Made by a program: the position numbers and the translations under genes
In this document: positions 49,314 through 57,942 of the stretch, in pieces
How positions within the stretch are numbered: the first letter of the stretch is position 1
How the letters are laid out: each line of letters opens with the position of its first letter
Notes under the pieces: model-generated
Seen by the model: only the letters and a program-made list of their open reading frames with translations
Told to the model about the DNA's origin: nothing
Database searches by the model: none
Assembly: GCA_964501065.1 (NCBI GenBank)
Contig: CAZCRF010000001.1
Coordinates: forward strand, 124,001-188,000
Length of the DNA: 64,000 nucleotides
DNA from: Hallerella sp964501065
GTDB taxonomy: Bacteria > Fibrobacterota > Fibrobacteria > Fibrobacterales > Fibrobacteraceae
Direction: 5' to 3'

Positions 49314-51179
49314 TCACCGGATGCGGATTTTCAAAATCTCTGGACCGCTCTTCGCTACGTAAATTCCCCGGCGAATCCCTTGCAAGGCCATTTGCGCATC
49401 CGCCCCCGCGGCGAGGGCTTTCCCGATGAAGTTGCCGTTCGCGTCAAAGAGGAAGATGTCTCTCTTCGAACGCAGCGAGCCGTTTTCTAGGTGGAGTTCC
49501 CGGGGACTGTTGAAAATTTTGGCGAGGCGTGTCGTGCCTTCGCTGCTCGAGGAGGATTCCGCCGCGCTTGAAGAAAATTCCGCGGAACTCGAGGAGGCTT
49601 CGCCCCCGGCTGTCACGCTGATTTTCCCGGATTTGGACGCGGTCGTTTCGCCGCCGACGGTGCTCACCGTGTAAGCGTAAACGGTCGGCTCGTCCACCGT
49701 GGGGACGTTCCCGCTGATTGTGATTTTTTTCGCCGAATGGTCAATCTCGATGGAGAAGGTCTCCGGGAAACCTTCGTAAGAGACGCTTGTCGCATTCTCC
49801 CAAGTGTAGCAGAACGGGGCGATGGCTGCGCCCGATTCCACTTGCTGGAATTGCGAACCCGCGCCGCATTTGGAGAGCGTCGCCGCTGCGGCACTGGAAG
49901 AGGATTTTTCCGCCGAAGAACTCGAAGACGTGGAGACGAAGTCGTTCACGTGCGTCACTCCCGAATTGGAATAATTTCCGAGGCCGTAGGCGTTCCGCAT
50001 GCCGTTCAAGACCGCCGTGTCGATGACTTGGCCGTCCGTTCCGCCGAATTTTGAAATTTGCCGTTTGACGATGGTGAGGTTATTGTCTCCCTCGTCCCCC
50101 GTGTCCCAGGCGATGGGGACGATTCCGCGGGATTTGGCCGCCTTGGCGACGTAGCCGTAATAACGCCCGCGGGATTTGTAATGGGCAGCCAAATGGGTCG
50201 CGTTCCCGCTCAATTGGCTGATTCTTTTGATAGACCCGAATTCCCCGATGACGACGGGATATCCTCTGTCGAAGTAGTCCTTTTTCAACAAGCTGAACAT
50301 GGAGTCGATGTACACGGAATCGCACCAATGCGAGTATCCGTTCGAATAGAGGTTCCATCCCGTGTTGTGTACGTAATCGTCCGATTGGTAATTCTCCTGC
50401 CCCCAATAGTAATAGGCGTAGCCCCAGTTCGCATCGCTTTCCATCAACGCCCAGTTGTAGGGGTAAAAGTGCGGTTCGAACATCAGGTATCCGCTGCCCG
50501 CCGGATCGCTCGGCATCACGTCATACCCGGCGTTGTAAAGGGAGTCGGACTTTTCGATGTCCGCTTTCGGGGCTTGGACTATCAGTGTGCGCGTCGCGTT
50601 GTTTCCGCCCGTCGCGCGGACTGCGCTTGTGAACGTGTCGTAATAAGATTTCAGAGTCGTCGCCATGGAGCCGTTCCACGTCAAATCCAATCCCGGTTCG
50701 TTCGCGCCGGCGAAGAGGAGCCTTTCGTTGTAGTTCTTGAACCGTTCGGCGATTTGCGTCCAGTAGCTTTGCAGTTTCGTTTGGATGTCGGCGTCCACAG
50801 ACGTCCCGACGTTTCCCTCGAACCAGCCGCCGTCCCAGTGAATGTTCAAAATGGCGTAAGCCCCTGTCGAAAGCACCCTGTCGACGACCGTTTGCACGGA
50901 ATCCATCCAAGAAGAGGAAATCGTGTTGTTTTGGGCGTGGCTGTCCCAGGCGCAGGGGATGCGGATTGTGTTGAATCCGGCGGCTTTCAGGGAATCCACG
51001 TAGGCGGATGTCGGGTAAGGGTTCCCCCAGGCGGTCGGGTCTCCGGGGACTTCCATCGTGTTGCCGATGTTGATGCCGAATCCCATTTTCGGGTAGATTT
51101 CCGTCGCCTTGGGAAGGGCGAAAGTTTGAGCGGTGAAAAGGCTCAGGCAAAAAAGCAGGGGGCGAAGTTTGGAGTTCAT
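49314..51179 (-). CDS. Secreted GH5 cellulase with KCGA module and sorting-like tail
   Basis: 621 residues. It is predicted to hydrolyse beta-1,4-glucan outside the cell. Signal peptide: LRPLLFCLSLFTAQTFA. The GH5 domain spans ~25-410: MGFGINIGNTMEVPG, RIPCAWDSH, LNIHWDGGWF, acid/base Glu161 in LFAGANEPGLD, His237 in FEPHFYPYNW, nucleophile Glu313 in PVVIGEFGS. A Ser-rich linker (~417-430) leads to a module at ~437-525 that starts KCGAGSQFQQ with a second Cys in APFCYTWENA; the PL11 enzyme at 6019 has a related module. A second Ser-rich linker and a tail (IFLFDANGNFIGK, GIYVAKSG) follow. AAGGA lies some 13 bases before the ATG. It is divergent from the EcsC-like gene. Confidence 0.94.
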   Translation of the reverse strand: MNSKLRPLLFCLSLFTAQTFALPKATEIYPKMGFGINIGNTMEVPGDPTAWGNPYPTSAYVDSLKAAGFNTIRIPCAWDSHAQNNTISSSWMDSVQTVVDRVLSTGAYAILNIHWDGGWFEGNVGTSVDADIQTKLQSYWTQIAERFKNYNERLLFAGANEPGLDLTWNGSMATTLKSYYDTFTSAVRATGGNNATRTLIVQAPKADIEKSDSLYNAGYDVMPSDPAGSGYLMFEPHFYPYNWALMESDANWGYAYYYWGQENYQSDDYVHNTGWNLYSNGYSHWCDSVYIDSMFSLLKKDYFDRGYPVVIGEFGSIKRISQLSGNATHLAAHYKSRGRYYGYVAKAAKSRGIVPIAWDTGDEGDNNLTIVKRQISKFGGTDGQVIDTAVLNGMRNAYGLGNYSNSGVTHVNDFVSTSSSSSAEKSSSSAAAATLSKCGAGSQFQQVESGAAIAPFCYTWENATSVSYEGFPETFSIEIDHSAKKITISGNVPTVDEPTVYAYTVSTVGGETTASKSGKISVTAGGEASSSSAEFSSSAAESSSSSEGTTRLAKIFNSPRELHLENGSLRSKRDIFLFDANGNFIGKALAAGADAQMALQGIRRGIYVAKSGPEILKIRIR

Positions 51180-51340
51180 CGGGAGGGGTTCCTTTTTTGG
51201 AAAAAGATAATTTGAAAATCGCCTAGGGAGATGTCTCGCGGATTTTTAGCGTTGTCCGGAAACATCGCAGTCGAAAGAACGCATCCTTGGCGAGGGCGAA
51301 TTTCCTAAAAAAGAGATTATATTCTCGGCAAGGAGTTCTT

Positions 51341-52174
51341 ATGATTGAAAATGCTGAGGCAGAAAGTTCGAAAAGAGGTGTGGAGTTGTGGAATGACGCC
51401 GTTTCGACGGCTCTCAAAATTCCGCATGTGGCGATTGACCGGACGGAATTTTTGAAACGGGAACTGTCTCCCTACATCGGCGAAGGGGATTTGGACAAGG
51501 TGGAATCCTCCCGGCCGTGGGAACTGGTCGGGGATGAAGTCTTGGAAAAAATTGCGAAGTCCTGCATCCGCTCGGCGACGCTTCACGCTTCGGCGAAGAG
51601 CTTTGTCGCGGGGCTTCCGGGCGGAATCGGTCTTGTCGGGACAATTCCCTTGGACATGTTGCAGTATTTTTACCACACCATCCGGCTTTCCCAAAAAATA
51701 TCCTATTTGTACGGGTTCCCGAACCTTGTCGATGAAAAGGGGAACATTTCCGACAGCGCGGTCGATCTGCTTTCCGTCTATCTCGGCGTCAATCTGGGGG
51801 TGAATGTCGCGGGGCAGGCGATTGAAGTCGTCGTGAAGCAGCTCTCCAAGACGGCTCCTGCGAAAGTCGCCGCGAAGTCGCTCACGAAATCTTTCTTTTA
51901 CCCTCTGGTGAAAAAGATGGCGCCCCACTTGGGTGTCAAGATGACGAAGCAGCTTTGGGGAAAAGGTGTGGGCAAAGTGCTGCCCGTTCTCGGGGGCGTT
52001 CTCTCCGGCGGATTGACGGCCTATTCCATCCACGGCGGCGGGAAAAAACTTTTGGAAAAGATGAAGGGGCAGAAGGAAATCTTCATGAGGGAAGATGCCA
52101 AGCGTTTGCCCGCACCGGCGCAAGTCCCGGAAAAAGCTGAAGTCGTCGTCGAATCGGACGAGTCTGCCGGCTGA
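51341..52174 (+). CDS. EcsC-family protein
   Basis: 277 residues. It has the EcsC pattern: a helical N-terminus, ASAKSFVAGLPGGIGLVGT near residue 85 with a hydrophobic glycine-rich core, then IPLDMLQYFYHTIRLSQKIS and YLYGFPNL, and a second glycine-rich hydrophobic stretch (VLPVLGGVLSGGLTAYSIHG). EcsC proteins are linked to ABC transport and secretion in Bacillus, but their action is not understood. They may associate with membranes. AAGGAG five bases before the ATG fixes the start. TATATT at 51318-51323 may be the -10. Confidence 0.78.
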   Translation: MIENAEAESSKRGVELWNDAVSTALKIPHVAIDRTEFLKRELSPYIGEGDLDKVESSRPWELVGDEVLEKIAKSCIRSATLHASAKSFVAGLPGGIGLVGTIPLDMLQYFYHTIRLSQKISYLYGFPNLVDEKGNISDSAVDLLSVYLGVNLGVNVAGQAIEVVVKQLSKTAPAKVAAKSLTKSFFYPLVKKMAPHLGVKMTKQLWGKGVGKVLPVLGGVLSGGLTAYSIHGGGKKLLEKMKGQKEIFMREDAKRLPAPAQVPEKAEVVVESDESAG

Positions 52175-52186
52175 TGGACTGTCCGT

Positions 52187-53086
52187 TCAGCGGCCTGGTG
52201 AATTTTTCTTTTGGCTGCGGTGTGAAACGGATTCCTTCAGGTAGTGGAAAAAATTTTCCGTGGGGGAGTTGTCCTGCTTGTTCCGCCGCATGGAAATGAC
52301 GATGTCGCGTTTGAATGCCGCGTCGGTGATTTCCAACAGCTTCACTTTCTTGTGGTCCATTTTTCCCCAAGAGATTTCGGGCCAGAATCCGACCCCGATT
52401 CCCGCCGCCACCGCTTCTTTGACGGCGACCGCGTTGTCGCTTTCGAAGGTGACGTTTCCGTGGAAACCGATGCCTTCGCACAGCTCCGAGCAGATTTTCC
52501 GGTATTGCTTGGAACCGTACAGGCTGATGAATTTTTCGTCCCGCATGTCAAAAAGGGAGACGCTTTGCATCTTTTTATAGAGGTCTTTGTTCGGGACAGC
52601 CAAGAATATCTTTTCCGTCGTCACGAAAATTTCGTCGCTGTAGGTGCTGTCCAGTTCCGGGCGATATTTGGCGAAAGTGCGCACGCAAATGTCGAAAGCC
52701 TTCTCCTCTTCGTTTTGGATCAAGTCCACGTCGATTTCGGGGTGCTTTTTTTTGTACTCGATGACCAAGTGCATGATGAGCGTCGAAGCGGCCAAGGCGT
52801 TCAATTTGACGCTAGTGTTGAGCTTGTTCGCCGTCTCGCGCAAGAATTCGGGCAACGCCGAGATTTCCTCGTAGAGGGGTCGGAGCTTCTCGTAAAAGAG
52901 TTTGCCTATCTCCGTGAGCTTGATGTTCCGGCCTTGATTCTTGAATAGTTGGACGCCCAGTTCGTTTTCCAATTTGCGGATGGATTGCGTGAGCGCGGGT
53001 TGCACGATGAAGAGGTTCTTCGCACTCTGCGTCACGTGTTCCGTCCGGGCGACTTCCAAGAAGTATTTCAACTGCGTCATTTCCAT
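52187..53086 (-). CDS. LysR-family transcriptional regulator
   Basis: 299 residues from 53086; the ATG at 53080 (MTQLKYFLEVARTEH) is an equal choice, and neither has a clear ribosome site. The winged HTH is clear (HVTQSAKNLFIVQPALTQSI, RKLENELGVQLFKNQGRNI). The effector domain is typical of the CynR/OxyR-like group (ALAASTLIMHLVIEYKKKHP, VAVKEAVAAGIGVGFWPEIS). It is divergent from the FISUMP lipoprotein and AspT-like antiporter, with an inverted repeat between them, so these may be its targets. Confidence 0.9.
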   Translation of the reverse strand: MEMTQLKYFLEVARTEHVTQSAKNLFIVQPALTQSIRKLENELGVQLFKNQGRNIKLTEIGKLFYEKLRPLYEEISALPEFLRETANKLNTSVKLNALAASTLIMHLVIEYKKKHPEIDVDLIQNEEEKAFDICVRTFAKYRPELDSTYSDEIFVTTEKIFLAVPNKDLYKKMQSVSLFDMRDEKFISLYGSKQYRKICSELCEGIGFHGNVTFESDNAVAVKEAVAAGIGVGFWPEISWGKMDHKKVKLLEITDAAFKRDIVISMRRNKQDNSPTENFFHYLKESVSHRSQKKNSPGR

Positions 53087-53089
53087 ATA

Positions 53090-53128
53090 TTAGTGAAATT
53101 TATAAAAATAATGTTTATTCATCACTAA
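53090..53128. promoter_or_regulatory. Inverted repeat between LysR gene and FISUMP gene
   Basis: TTAGTGA (53090-53096) and TCACTAA (53122-53128) are perfect inverted arms 25 bases apart around an AT-rich centre containing TATAAA. The position next to the LysR start fits an autoregulatory or divergent operator. Confidence 0.4.
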
Positions 53129-53218
53129 AAATGATTGATTCGATACTTGGATTCTATTAGTCAAAAGCTCTATTGTCTGTTATCTTTGGCTCTGAAAATC
53201 AAAATTCAGGAGAATCCG

Positions 53219-53749
53219 ATGAAAACGATTCAAAAATCCCTTGTTCTATTTGCGGCTCTTTCTGTCGCCGCCCTGTTCAACGCTTGCGAAAAATCGGGAG
53301 CGTGCGCTTACGATGAATCCGGGAACAAGTTGGTCTGCGCCGAGAAGACTTACAAGACGGTCAAGACGGGCGGAAAGGTCTGGCTTGCGGAAAACGTCAC
53401 GACTTTGGACTTGACGGGCACCGGGCACTGCTACAACGACAGCGCCAAGAACTGCGAAATTTACGGGAGCCTGCTCCCATTCGAAACAGCCGTCAAGATT
53501 TGCCCGGAAGGTTGGGCTCTCCCCTCCCAAGCCGATTTTGAAAAGGCGGATCTTTCCGCTTTGGATGTCGTCAAGGCCGGGTTCCGCTATTACGACGGGA
53601 AATTCGCCGACATGGGGGAAAGCGCGAGCTTCTGGACTGCCGATTCGTATGATGATTCCCGCGCCACTCTTGTCCGCATCACGGATAAATTGACGTTTGA
53701 ACATTTCAACAAGTCCATCGACGCTTCGGTTCGCTGCGTCCAAAAGTAA
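53219..53749 (+). CDS. FISUMP-domain lipoprotein
   Basis: 176 residues. It has a lipoprotein signal peptide (QKSLVLFAALSVAALFNAC). The mature part is a compact FISUMP domain (TIGR02145): GGKVWLAENVTTLDL, GHCYNDSAKNCEIYGSL, AVKICPEGWALPSQADFEK, AGFRYYDGKFADMGESASFW and SVRCVQK at the end. The family is the most numerous paralogous group in Fibrobacter succinogenes and its function is unknown. AGGAG precedes the ATG. It starts divergent from LysR and is followed 16 bases later by the antiporter. Confidence 0.93.
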   Translation: MKTIQKSLVLFAALSVAALFNACEKSGACAYDESGNKLVCAEKTYKTVKTGGKVWLAENVTTLDLTGTGHCYNDSAKNCEIYGSLLPFETAVKICPEGWALPSQADFEKADLSALDVVKAGFRYYDGKFADMGESASFWTADSYDDSRATLVRITDKLTFEHFNKSIDASVRCVQK

Positions 53750-53765
53750 TCGCGCCAGGGTTCTT

Positions 53766-55427
53766 ATGCAATGGTTCATTGACCTGTTCACGGGAACATC
53801 CGTCGCCCACCAAGTCGTCGCCCTTTCGTTCACGGCCGCCGTCGGTTTGATGATTGGGAAAATCAAAGTGAAAGGCGTCAGCCTCGGAGGCGCGGGGGCT
53901 TTGTTCGTCGGCATCCTCTTTGGCCATTTGGGCCTTCGCATGGAACCGAACGTCTTGCATTTCATGCAGGAGTTCGGGCTGATTCTGTTCGTTTACACCA
54001 TCGGCATGCAGGTCGGCCCCGGATTCATTGATTCCATTCGGCGGCACGGGCTCGTTCTGAACGTGCTTGCGACGGGGACTGTTTTGCTGGGAGTCTTGAT
54101 AACCGTCGGCATTTACTTTTTGACGGACTTGCACGACAATGTCCCGATTTTGGTCGGGATGCTCTGTGGGGCGGTCACGAATACGCCGTCCCTCGGAGCT
54201 GCCAATTCCGCTTTGGCCGCAGCCGGTGCGGATGCCTCTCTTACGGGAGTCGGTTATGCGGTGGCGTACCCGTTCGGCGTCATCGGAATCATCTTGGTGA
54301 TGATTCTCGTGAGAATCTTCTTTCGGAAGAATCCGGAGGAGTCGGCCAAGGAATACTCCGAGGAGCTGGGGAAGACCCGGAAGGAAATCATTTCGTGCAG
54401 CCTTTCCCTGGACAATCGGAATCTTTTCGGCCTTCCCATCAAGGAAATACCCGGAATCCGTTCGAGCGGCATCGTCATCACCCGTTTGCAGCGGGGGGAG
54501 AACGTTTCCATGCCGGACGGGAAGGTGGTCTTGCAAGAGGGCGACAAACTTCACATCGTGGGGTTTCCGCAAGACGTCGCGTTGATGGAAAAGCTCATCG
54601 GTTCGAGGCTTGAAAAGCCGATTACGGAAGTCAAGTCCAAATTGGAGACCCGCAGCATTTTGGTGACGAATCCGAAAGTCCTCGGCAAGACTCTCGGCGC
54701 GTTGGCCTTGGAACGTTTCGGCGTGACGGCCAGTCGGGTCGTTCGCGGGGAATTCAAATTCACGGGTCGTTTGGATTTGCGGTTGAAATTCGCGGACAAG
54801 GTGTTGGTCGTCGGCTCGGAAGAGGGCATCTTGGCTGCGGCGAAATACCTCGGCAATTCTCTCAAGGCTCTGGACAAGCCGGAAATCATCCCCGCGTTCC
54901 TCGGCATCTTCCTCGGCATTATCGTCGGCTCCATTCCCATCGCCATTCCCGGAGTGCCGACTCCGCTGAAACTGGGACTTGCCGGAGGCCCGTTGATTGT
55001 GGCCATTTTCCTTTCGCGCAAACGCAAAATCGGACCGCTGAACTTTTTCATGGCGGCCAGTGCGAATTTGATGCTCCGGGAGCTGGGCATCACGCTGTTC
55101 CTCACTTGCGTCGGTCTGAATGCGGGAATCCGATTCTTTGACGTCTTGTTGAACGGGAGCGGATTCTACTATATGGGATTGGCGGCTCTGATAACGTTCG
55201 TGCCGCTGATGATTGCGGGAATCGTCGGGACGAAGATTTTCAAGGTGAATTATCTGAGCCTTTGCGGGATGATTGCCGGTTCCATGACGGATCCTCCCGC
55301 GCTCGCTTTCGCGAACGGCCTTTCGAACAGCGAAGCGACCAATGTCGGCTACGCTTCCGTGTACCCGCTGACGATGCTGCTCCGCATTCTGAGCGCACAG
55401 GTGCTGGCCATTCTGCTGATTTCGTGA
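53766..55427 (+). CDS. AspT/YidE-type antiporter with two TrkA-C domains
   Basis: 553 residues. The family includes aspartate:alanine antiporters and uncharacterised YidE/YbjL proteins of the inner membrane. Seen: five N-terminal membrane segments (VVALSFTAAVGLMIGKIKVK, GLILFVYTIGMQVGPGF), GAVTNTPSLGAANSAL, two TrkA-C/RCK_C domains in the middle (IRSSGIVITRLQRGENV, GDKLHIVGFPQDVALMEKL; FGVTASRVVRGEF, FADKVLVVGSEEGI), and a second membrane half ending with GMIAGSMTDPPALAFANGL. AGGG lies five bases before the ATG. The exchanged substrates are unknown; succinate or aspartate would fit a Fibrobacter fermentation. Confidence 0.88.
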   Translation: MQWFIDLFTGTSVAHQVVALSFTAAVGLMIGKIKVKGVSLGGAGALFVGILFGHLGLRMEPNVLHFMQEFGLILFVYTIGMQVGPGFIDSIRRHGLVLNVLATGTVLLGVLITVGIYFLTDLHDNVPILVGMLCGAVTNTPSLGAANSALAAAGADASLTGVGYAVAYPFGVIGIILVMILVRIFFRKNPEESAKEYSEELGKTRKEIISCSLSLDNRNLFGLPIKEIPGIRSSGIVITRLQRGENVSMPDGKVVLQEGDKLHIVGFPQDVALMEKLIGSRLEKPITEVKSKLETRSILVTNPKVLGKTLGALALERFGVTASRVVRGEFKFTGRLDLRLKFADKVLVVGSEEGILAAAKYLGNSLKALDKPEIIPAFLGIFLGIIVGSIPIAIPGVPTPLKLGLAGGPLIVAIFLSRKRKIGPLNFFMAASANLMLRELGITLFLTCVGLNAGIRFFDVLLNGSGFYYMGLAALITFVPLMIAGIVGTKIFKVNYLSLCGMIAGSMTDPPALAFANGLSNSEATNVGYASVYPLTMLLRILSAQVLAILLIS

Positions 55428-55432
55428 ACGGC

Positions 55433-55450
55433 TTGCCCCACCGGCAATCT
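55433..55450 (+). terminator. Weak terminator after the antiporter
   Basis: TTGCC/GGCAA with a 5-base loop is followed by TCTGTTT, between the convergent antiporter and mccA stops. It has only a short stem. Confidence 0.35.
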
Positions 55451-55453
55451 GTT

Positions 55454-56365
55454 TCAGCCGTATAAATGCTTGCTGAAGTATCGGTCTCCGCGATCCGGCA
55501 AGATGATGACGATGTTCCCGGACGCTCCCGATGCGGCCAGTTTTTGCGCGGCGGACAGGGCTGCTCCCGAAGAAGAGCCGGCGAAGATTCCCTCTTTTGA
55601 AGCCAAAGCCCTTGCGCATTCGAAAGCTTCGTCGTCGCTGACTTTGACGACTTTGTCCACGAGGGACATTTTCATCGTTTCCGGGATGAAGTCGTTTCCG
55701 ATGCCTTCCAAATTGTAATCTCCGTGTTCTCCGCCGCCCATCGTGGAACCGACGGGATCCGCCAACACTCCGCGAATATTTGGATTCCTTTCTTTTAAGA
55801 ATTGAAGCACTCCCGTATAAGTCCCGCCGCTCCCCGCGCCAGCCACTACATAATCCACGTCGCCGTCCAAGGCGTCCCAGATTTCCGGGCCTGTCGTCTT
55901 GTAATGCGCCAAAGGATTTGCCGGGTTGTGGAACTGCCGAAGGGAAATGGCCCCGGGGATTTGCCCGAGCAATTCTTCCGCTTTCCGTTCTGCGCCGAGC
56001 ATTCCCCCTTCCCGAGGCGTGTTGACAATCTCTGCGCCGAGAGCCTTCATCAAAATCATTTTCTCTTCTGAAAATTTTGTCGGCACGACAAAGAGGACGC
56101 GCACTCCCCTTCCCAGAGCGGCGAAGGCTATCCCCAGCCCCATGTTTCCGGCCGTGGCTTCTACAATCGTCCCTCCCGGTTTTAGAATCCCGGATGCGAA
56201 GGCCTCTTCCACCATGAATTTCCCCGTTCGATCCTTGACGCTTCCGGAAGGATTGTACAGTTCCAGCTTTGCAAACAAATTCACCTGTTTGGAAATTTCG
56301 ACGTGATTCAGCTTGACTAGCGGAGTGTTTCCAATCAAGGATTGCATCGATTCGTAGTATTTCAT
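55454..56365 (-). CDS. mccA: Cysteine synthase/O-acetylserine-dependent cystathionine beta-synthase
   Basis: 303 residues. PLP enzyme of the cysteine synthase family: LIGNTPLVKLNHVEI, FAKLELYNPSGSVKDR (PLP lysine), EATAGNMGLGIAFAALGR, VAGAGSGGTYTGVLQFLKE, EGIFAGSSSGAALSAA and PDRGDRYFSKHLYG. The details (EKMILMKALGAEIVNTPREG, QFHNPANPLAHYKT) are closer to Bacillus YrhA/MccA than to CysK, which points to the first step of reverse transsulfuration from homocysteine. The ATG at 56365 overlaps the mccB stop as ATGA. CysK activity cannot be excluded from sequence alone. Confidence 0.85.
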   Translation of the reverse strand: MKYYESMQSLIGNTPLVKLNHVEISKQVNLFAKLELYNPSGSVKDRTGKFMVEEAFASGILKPGGTIVEATAGNMGLGIAFAALGRGVRVLFVVPTKFSEEKMILMKALGAEIVNTPREGGMLGAERKAEELLGQIPGAISLRQFHNPANPLAHYKTTGPEIWDALDGDVDYVVAGAGSGGTYTGVLQFLKERNPNIRGVLADPVGSTMGGGEHGDYNLEGIGNDFIPETMKMSLVDKVVKVSDDEAFECARALASKEGIFAGSSSGAALSAAQKLAASGASGNIVIILPDRGDRYFSKHLYG

Positions 56366-57531
56366 TTTGCATTCTCCATCTTTGAAAATGCGATGGCTTG
56401 ATCCAAGTCGTTTATCAAATCCTCTTTGTTTTCGATACCGACGGAGAGTCGGATTAAGTTGTCCGTAATCCCCACTTTTTCGCGGATTTCCGCCGGGATG
56501 GATGCGTGGGTCATTGTCGCCGGGTGGCATACGAGGCTTTCCACACCGCCGAGGCTTTCGGCCAAAGAAATGAGTTTTAGGCTCTTGAAGAACTTTTTGA
56601 TGTCGTGCCCTTCTTTCAGTTCAAATGAAATCATGGCTCCGCCATTTTTTGCCTGTTCCCGATTGATTTCAAACCCCGCGTCCGTCGGAATTCCCGGATA
56701 ATAAATTCTTTTGACGGCTTCCTGTTTCTGCAAATGCTCGGCGATGGCTTCCGCGTTTTCCACGTGCCTGTCCATTCGCACTCCCAAAGACTTGATTCCT
56801 CGGAGAAGCAGAAAGGAGTCGAACGGGTCGAGAACCGCCCCTGTCGCATTTTGCAAGAAAGCCAACCGTTCCGCGATTTTGGAGTCTTTCACGACGGCGA
56901 GTCCCGCGACCAAATCGCTGTGTCCGCCGAGGTATTTCGTTGCGCTGTGCACGACGATGTCCGCTCCGAGTTCAAGGGGGCGTTGTAGATAAGGCGTCAT
57001 GAAAGTGTTGTCGACGATGCTCAGGATTCCATGCTTTTGGGCGATTTTCGAAACGGCTCTCAAGTCCGTCACGGTCAAAAGGGGGTTCGCCGGACTTTCT
57101 ACGAAAATCGCCTTGACGTCTTCCGTGATTTTCGTCTCCAGCCGCTCCAAACGGGTCGTGTCCTCGATGGAATAACTCAGCCCGAAGTTTTTGAATACTT
57201 TGTCCAAGACGCGGAATGTTCCTCCGTAGACGTTGCTCGAAATCAAAATGCGGTCTCCCTTGTGGAACAGGGATAGGACTGTGGAAGTCGCTGCCATTCC
57301 AGAAGCGAAGGCAAATCCGGCGAATCCTTTTTCAAGTTCGGCGATGAGCTTTTCCAAGGCGGCTCGCGTCGGGTTTCCCGTTCGGGAATATTCCCAACCC
57401 GTGTTTTCGCCGAGGCCGGATTGCCGGTAAGTCGAAGTCTGGTAAATGGGGACGTTGACCGCCCCTGTCGTTTTGTCGCCGTCGATGCCGCCGTGGATCA
57501 GGGCAGTTTCGATATGTTGGGTGTGAAGCAT
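56362..57531 (-). CDS. mccB: Cystathionine gamma-lyase/synthase family enzyme
   Basis: 389 residues. PLP enzyme of the Cys/Met family: ALIHGGIDGDKTTGAVNVPI, WEYSRTGNPTRAALEKLIAE, FASGMAATSTVLSLF, DNTFMTPYLQRPLELGADIV and the lysine site VHSATKYLGGHSDLVAG. Pairing with mccA by an ATGA overlap suggests cystathionine gamma-lyase, giving cysteine from cystathionine, but MetB or MetC activity is possible. AAAGGAAA lies six bases before the ATG. Divergent from metH across a 411-base gap. Confidence 0.88.
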   Translation of the reverse strand: MLHTQHIETALIHGGIDGDKTTGAVNVPIYQTSTYRQSGLGENTGWEYSRTGNPTRAALEKLIAELEKGFAGFAFASGMAATSTVLSLFHKGDRILISSNVYGGTFRVLDKVFKNFGLSYSIEDTTRLERLETKITEDVKAIFVESPANPLLTVTDLRAVSKIAQKHGILSIVDNTFMTPYLQRPLELGADIVVHSATKYLGGHSDLVAGLAVVKDSKIAERLAFLQNATGAVLDPFDSFLLLRGIKSLGVRMDRHVENAEAIAEHLQKQEAVKRIYYPGIPTDAGFEINREQAKNGGAMISFELKEGHDIKKFFKSLKLISLAESLGGVESLVCHPATMTHASIPAEIREKVGITDNLIRLSVGIENKEDLINDLDQAIAFSKMENAK

Positions 57532-57942
57532 GAAATTTCCTTTGTGAATGGGTGAGGGTGAATTTGTTTGAAATCAAAATGGGAACGATGACGCCTTTGC
57601 CGCATCGCAAAAAATGCGATAGCGGAGACTGTTGAATCAGAATGGGCGAATGGGGTATTTTTACTGGCGCGTCAACAGAGTTCCGCGCCTGTATCGAGGC
57701 GGCTACAACAGCTCAAGGCTTGTTTGTCAAACGGAATGAATTCTCTGCTTTTCATATTGAAACCTGAATCGAATATAGAAACGGAGTTTTTGAAAATCAA
57801 GATTGGCTTTCATACTATTTTTCTATTGCCCGTGATAGTTTTTTCCTTGAGCGCGCTGCGAGAAATCTCAATGGATGACAATTTCAAAACGGCCAATTTC
57901 CCTTTTCTGTTTTGAGTGATTCTCTTTGCTAAATTGGTCGTT
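57532..57942. other. Control region between mccB and metH
   Basis: No gene is seen in 411 bases. On the minus strand a TTGACA lies at 57730-57725 with a poor -10, and there are two hairpins: GGCGCG/CGCGCC (within 57661-57690) and ATCGCA/TGCGAT around an A/T-run (57604-57621). On the plus strand TAAATT (57930-57935) lies seven bases before the metH ATG. Neither a SAM nor a cobalamin riboswitch core could be recognised by eye. Confidence 0.45.

Noticed and set aside
50058..51215. Plus-strand open frame of 385 codons
   Set aside because: Antisense to the GH5 catalytic domain, whose residues are all present.
53706..56372. Minus-strand open frame of 888 codons
   Set aside because: It runs antisense through the AspT-like antiporter and then through mccA in a wrong frame; no motif, very Arg-rich.
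57532..57942. SAM or cobalamin riboswitch ahead of mccB or metH
   Set aside because: Conserved core sequences of these riboswitches were not found by eye; a covariance search would be needed.
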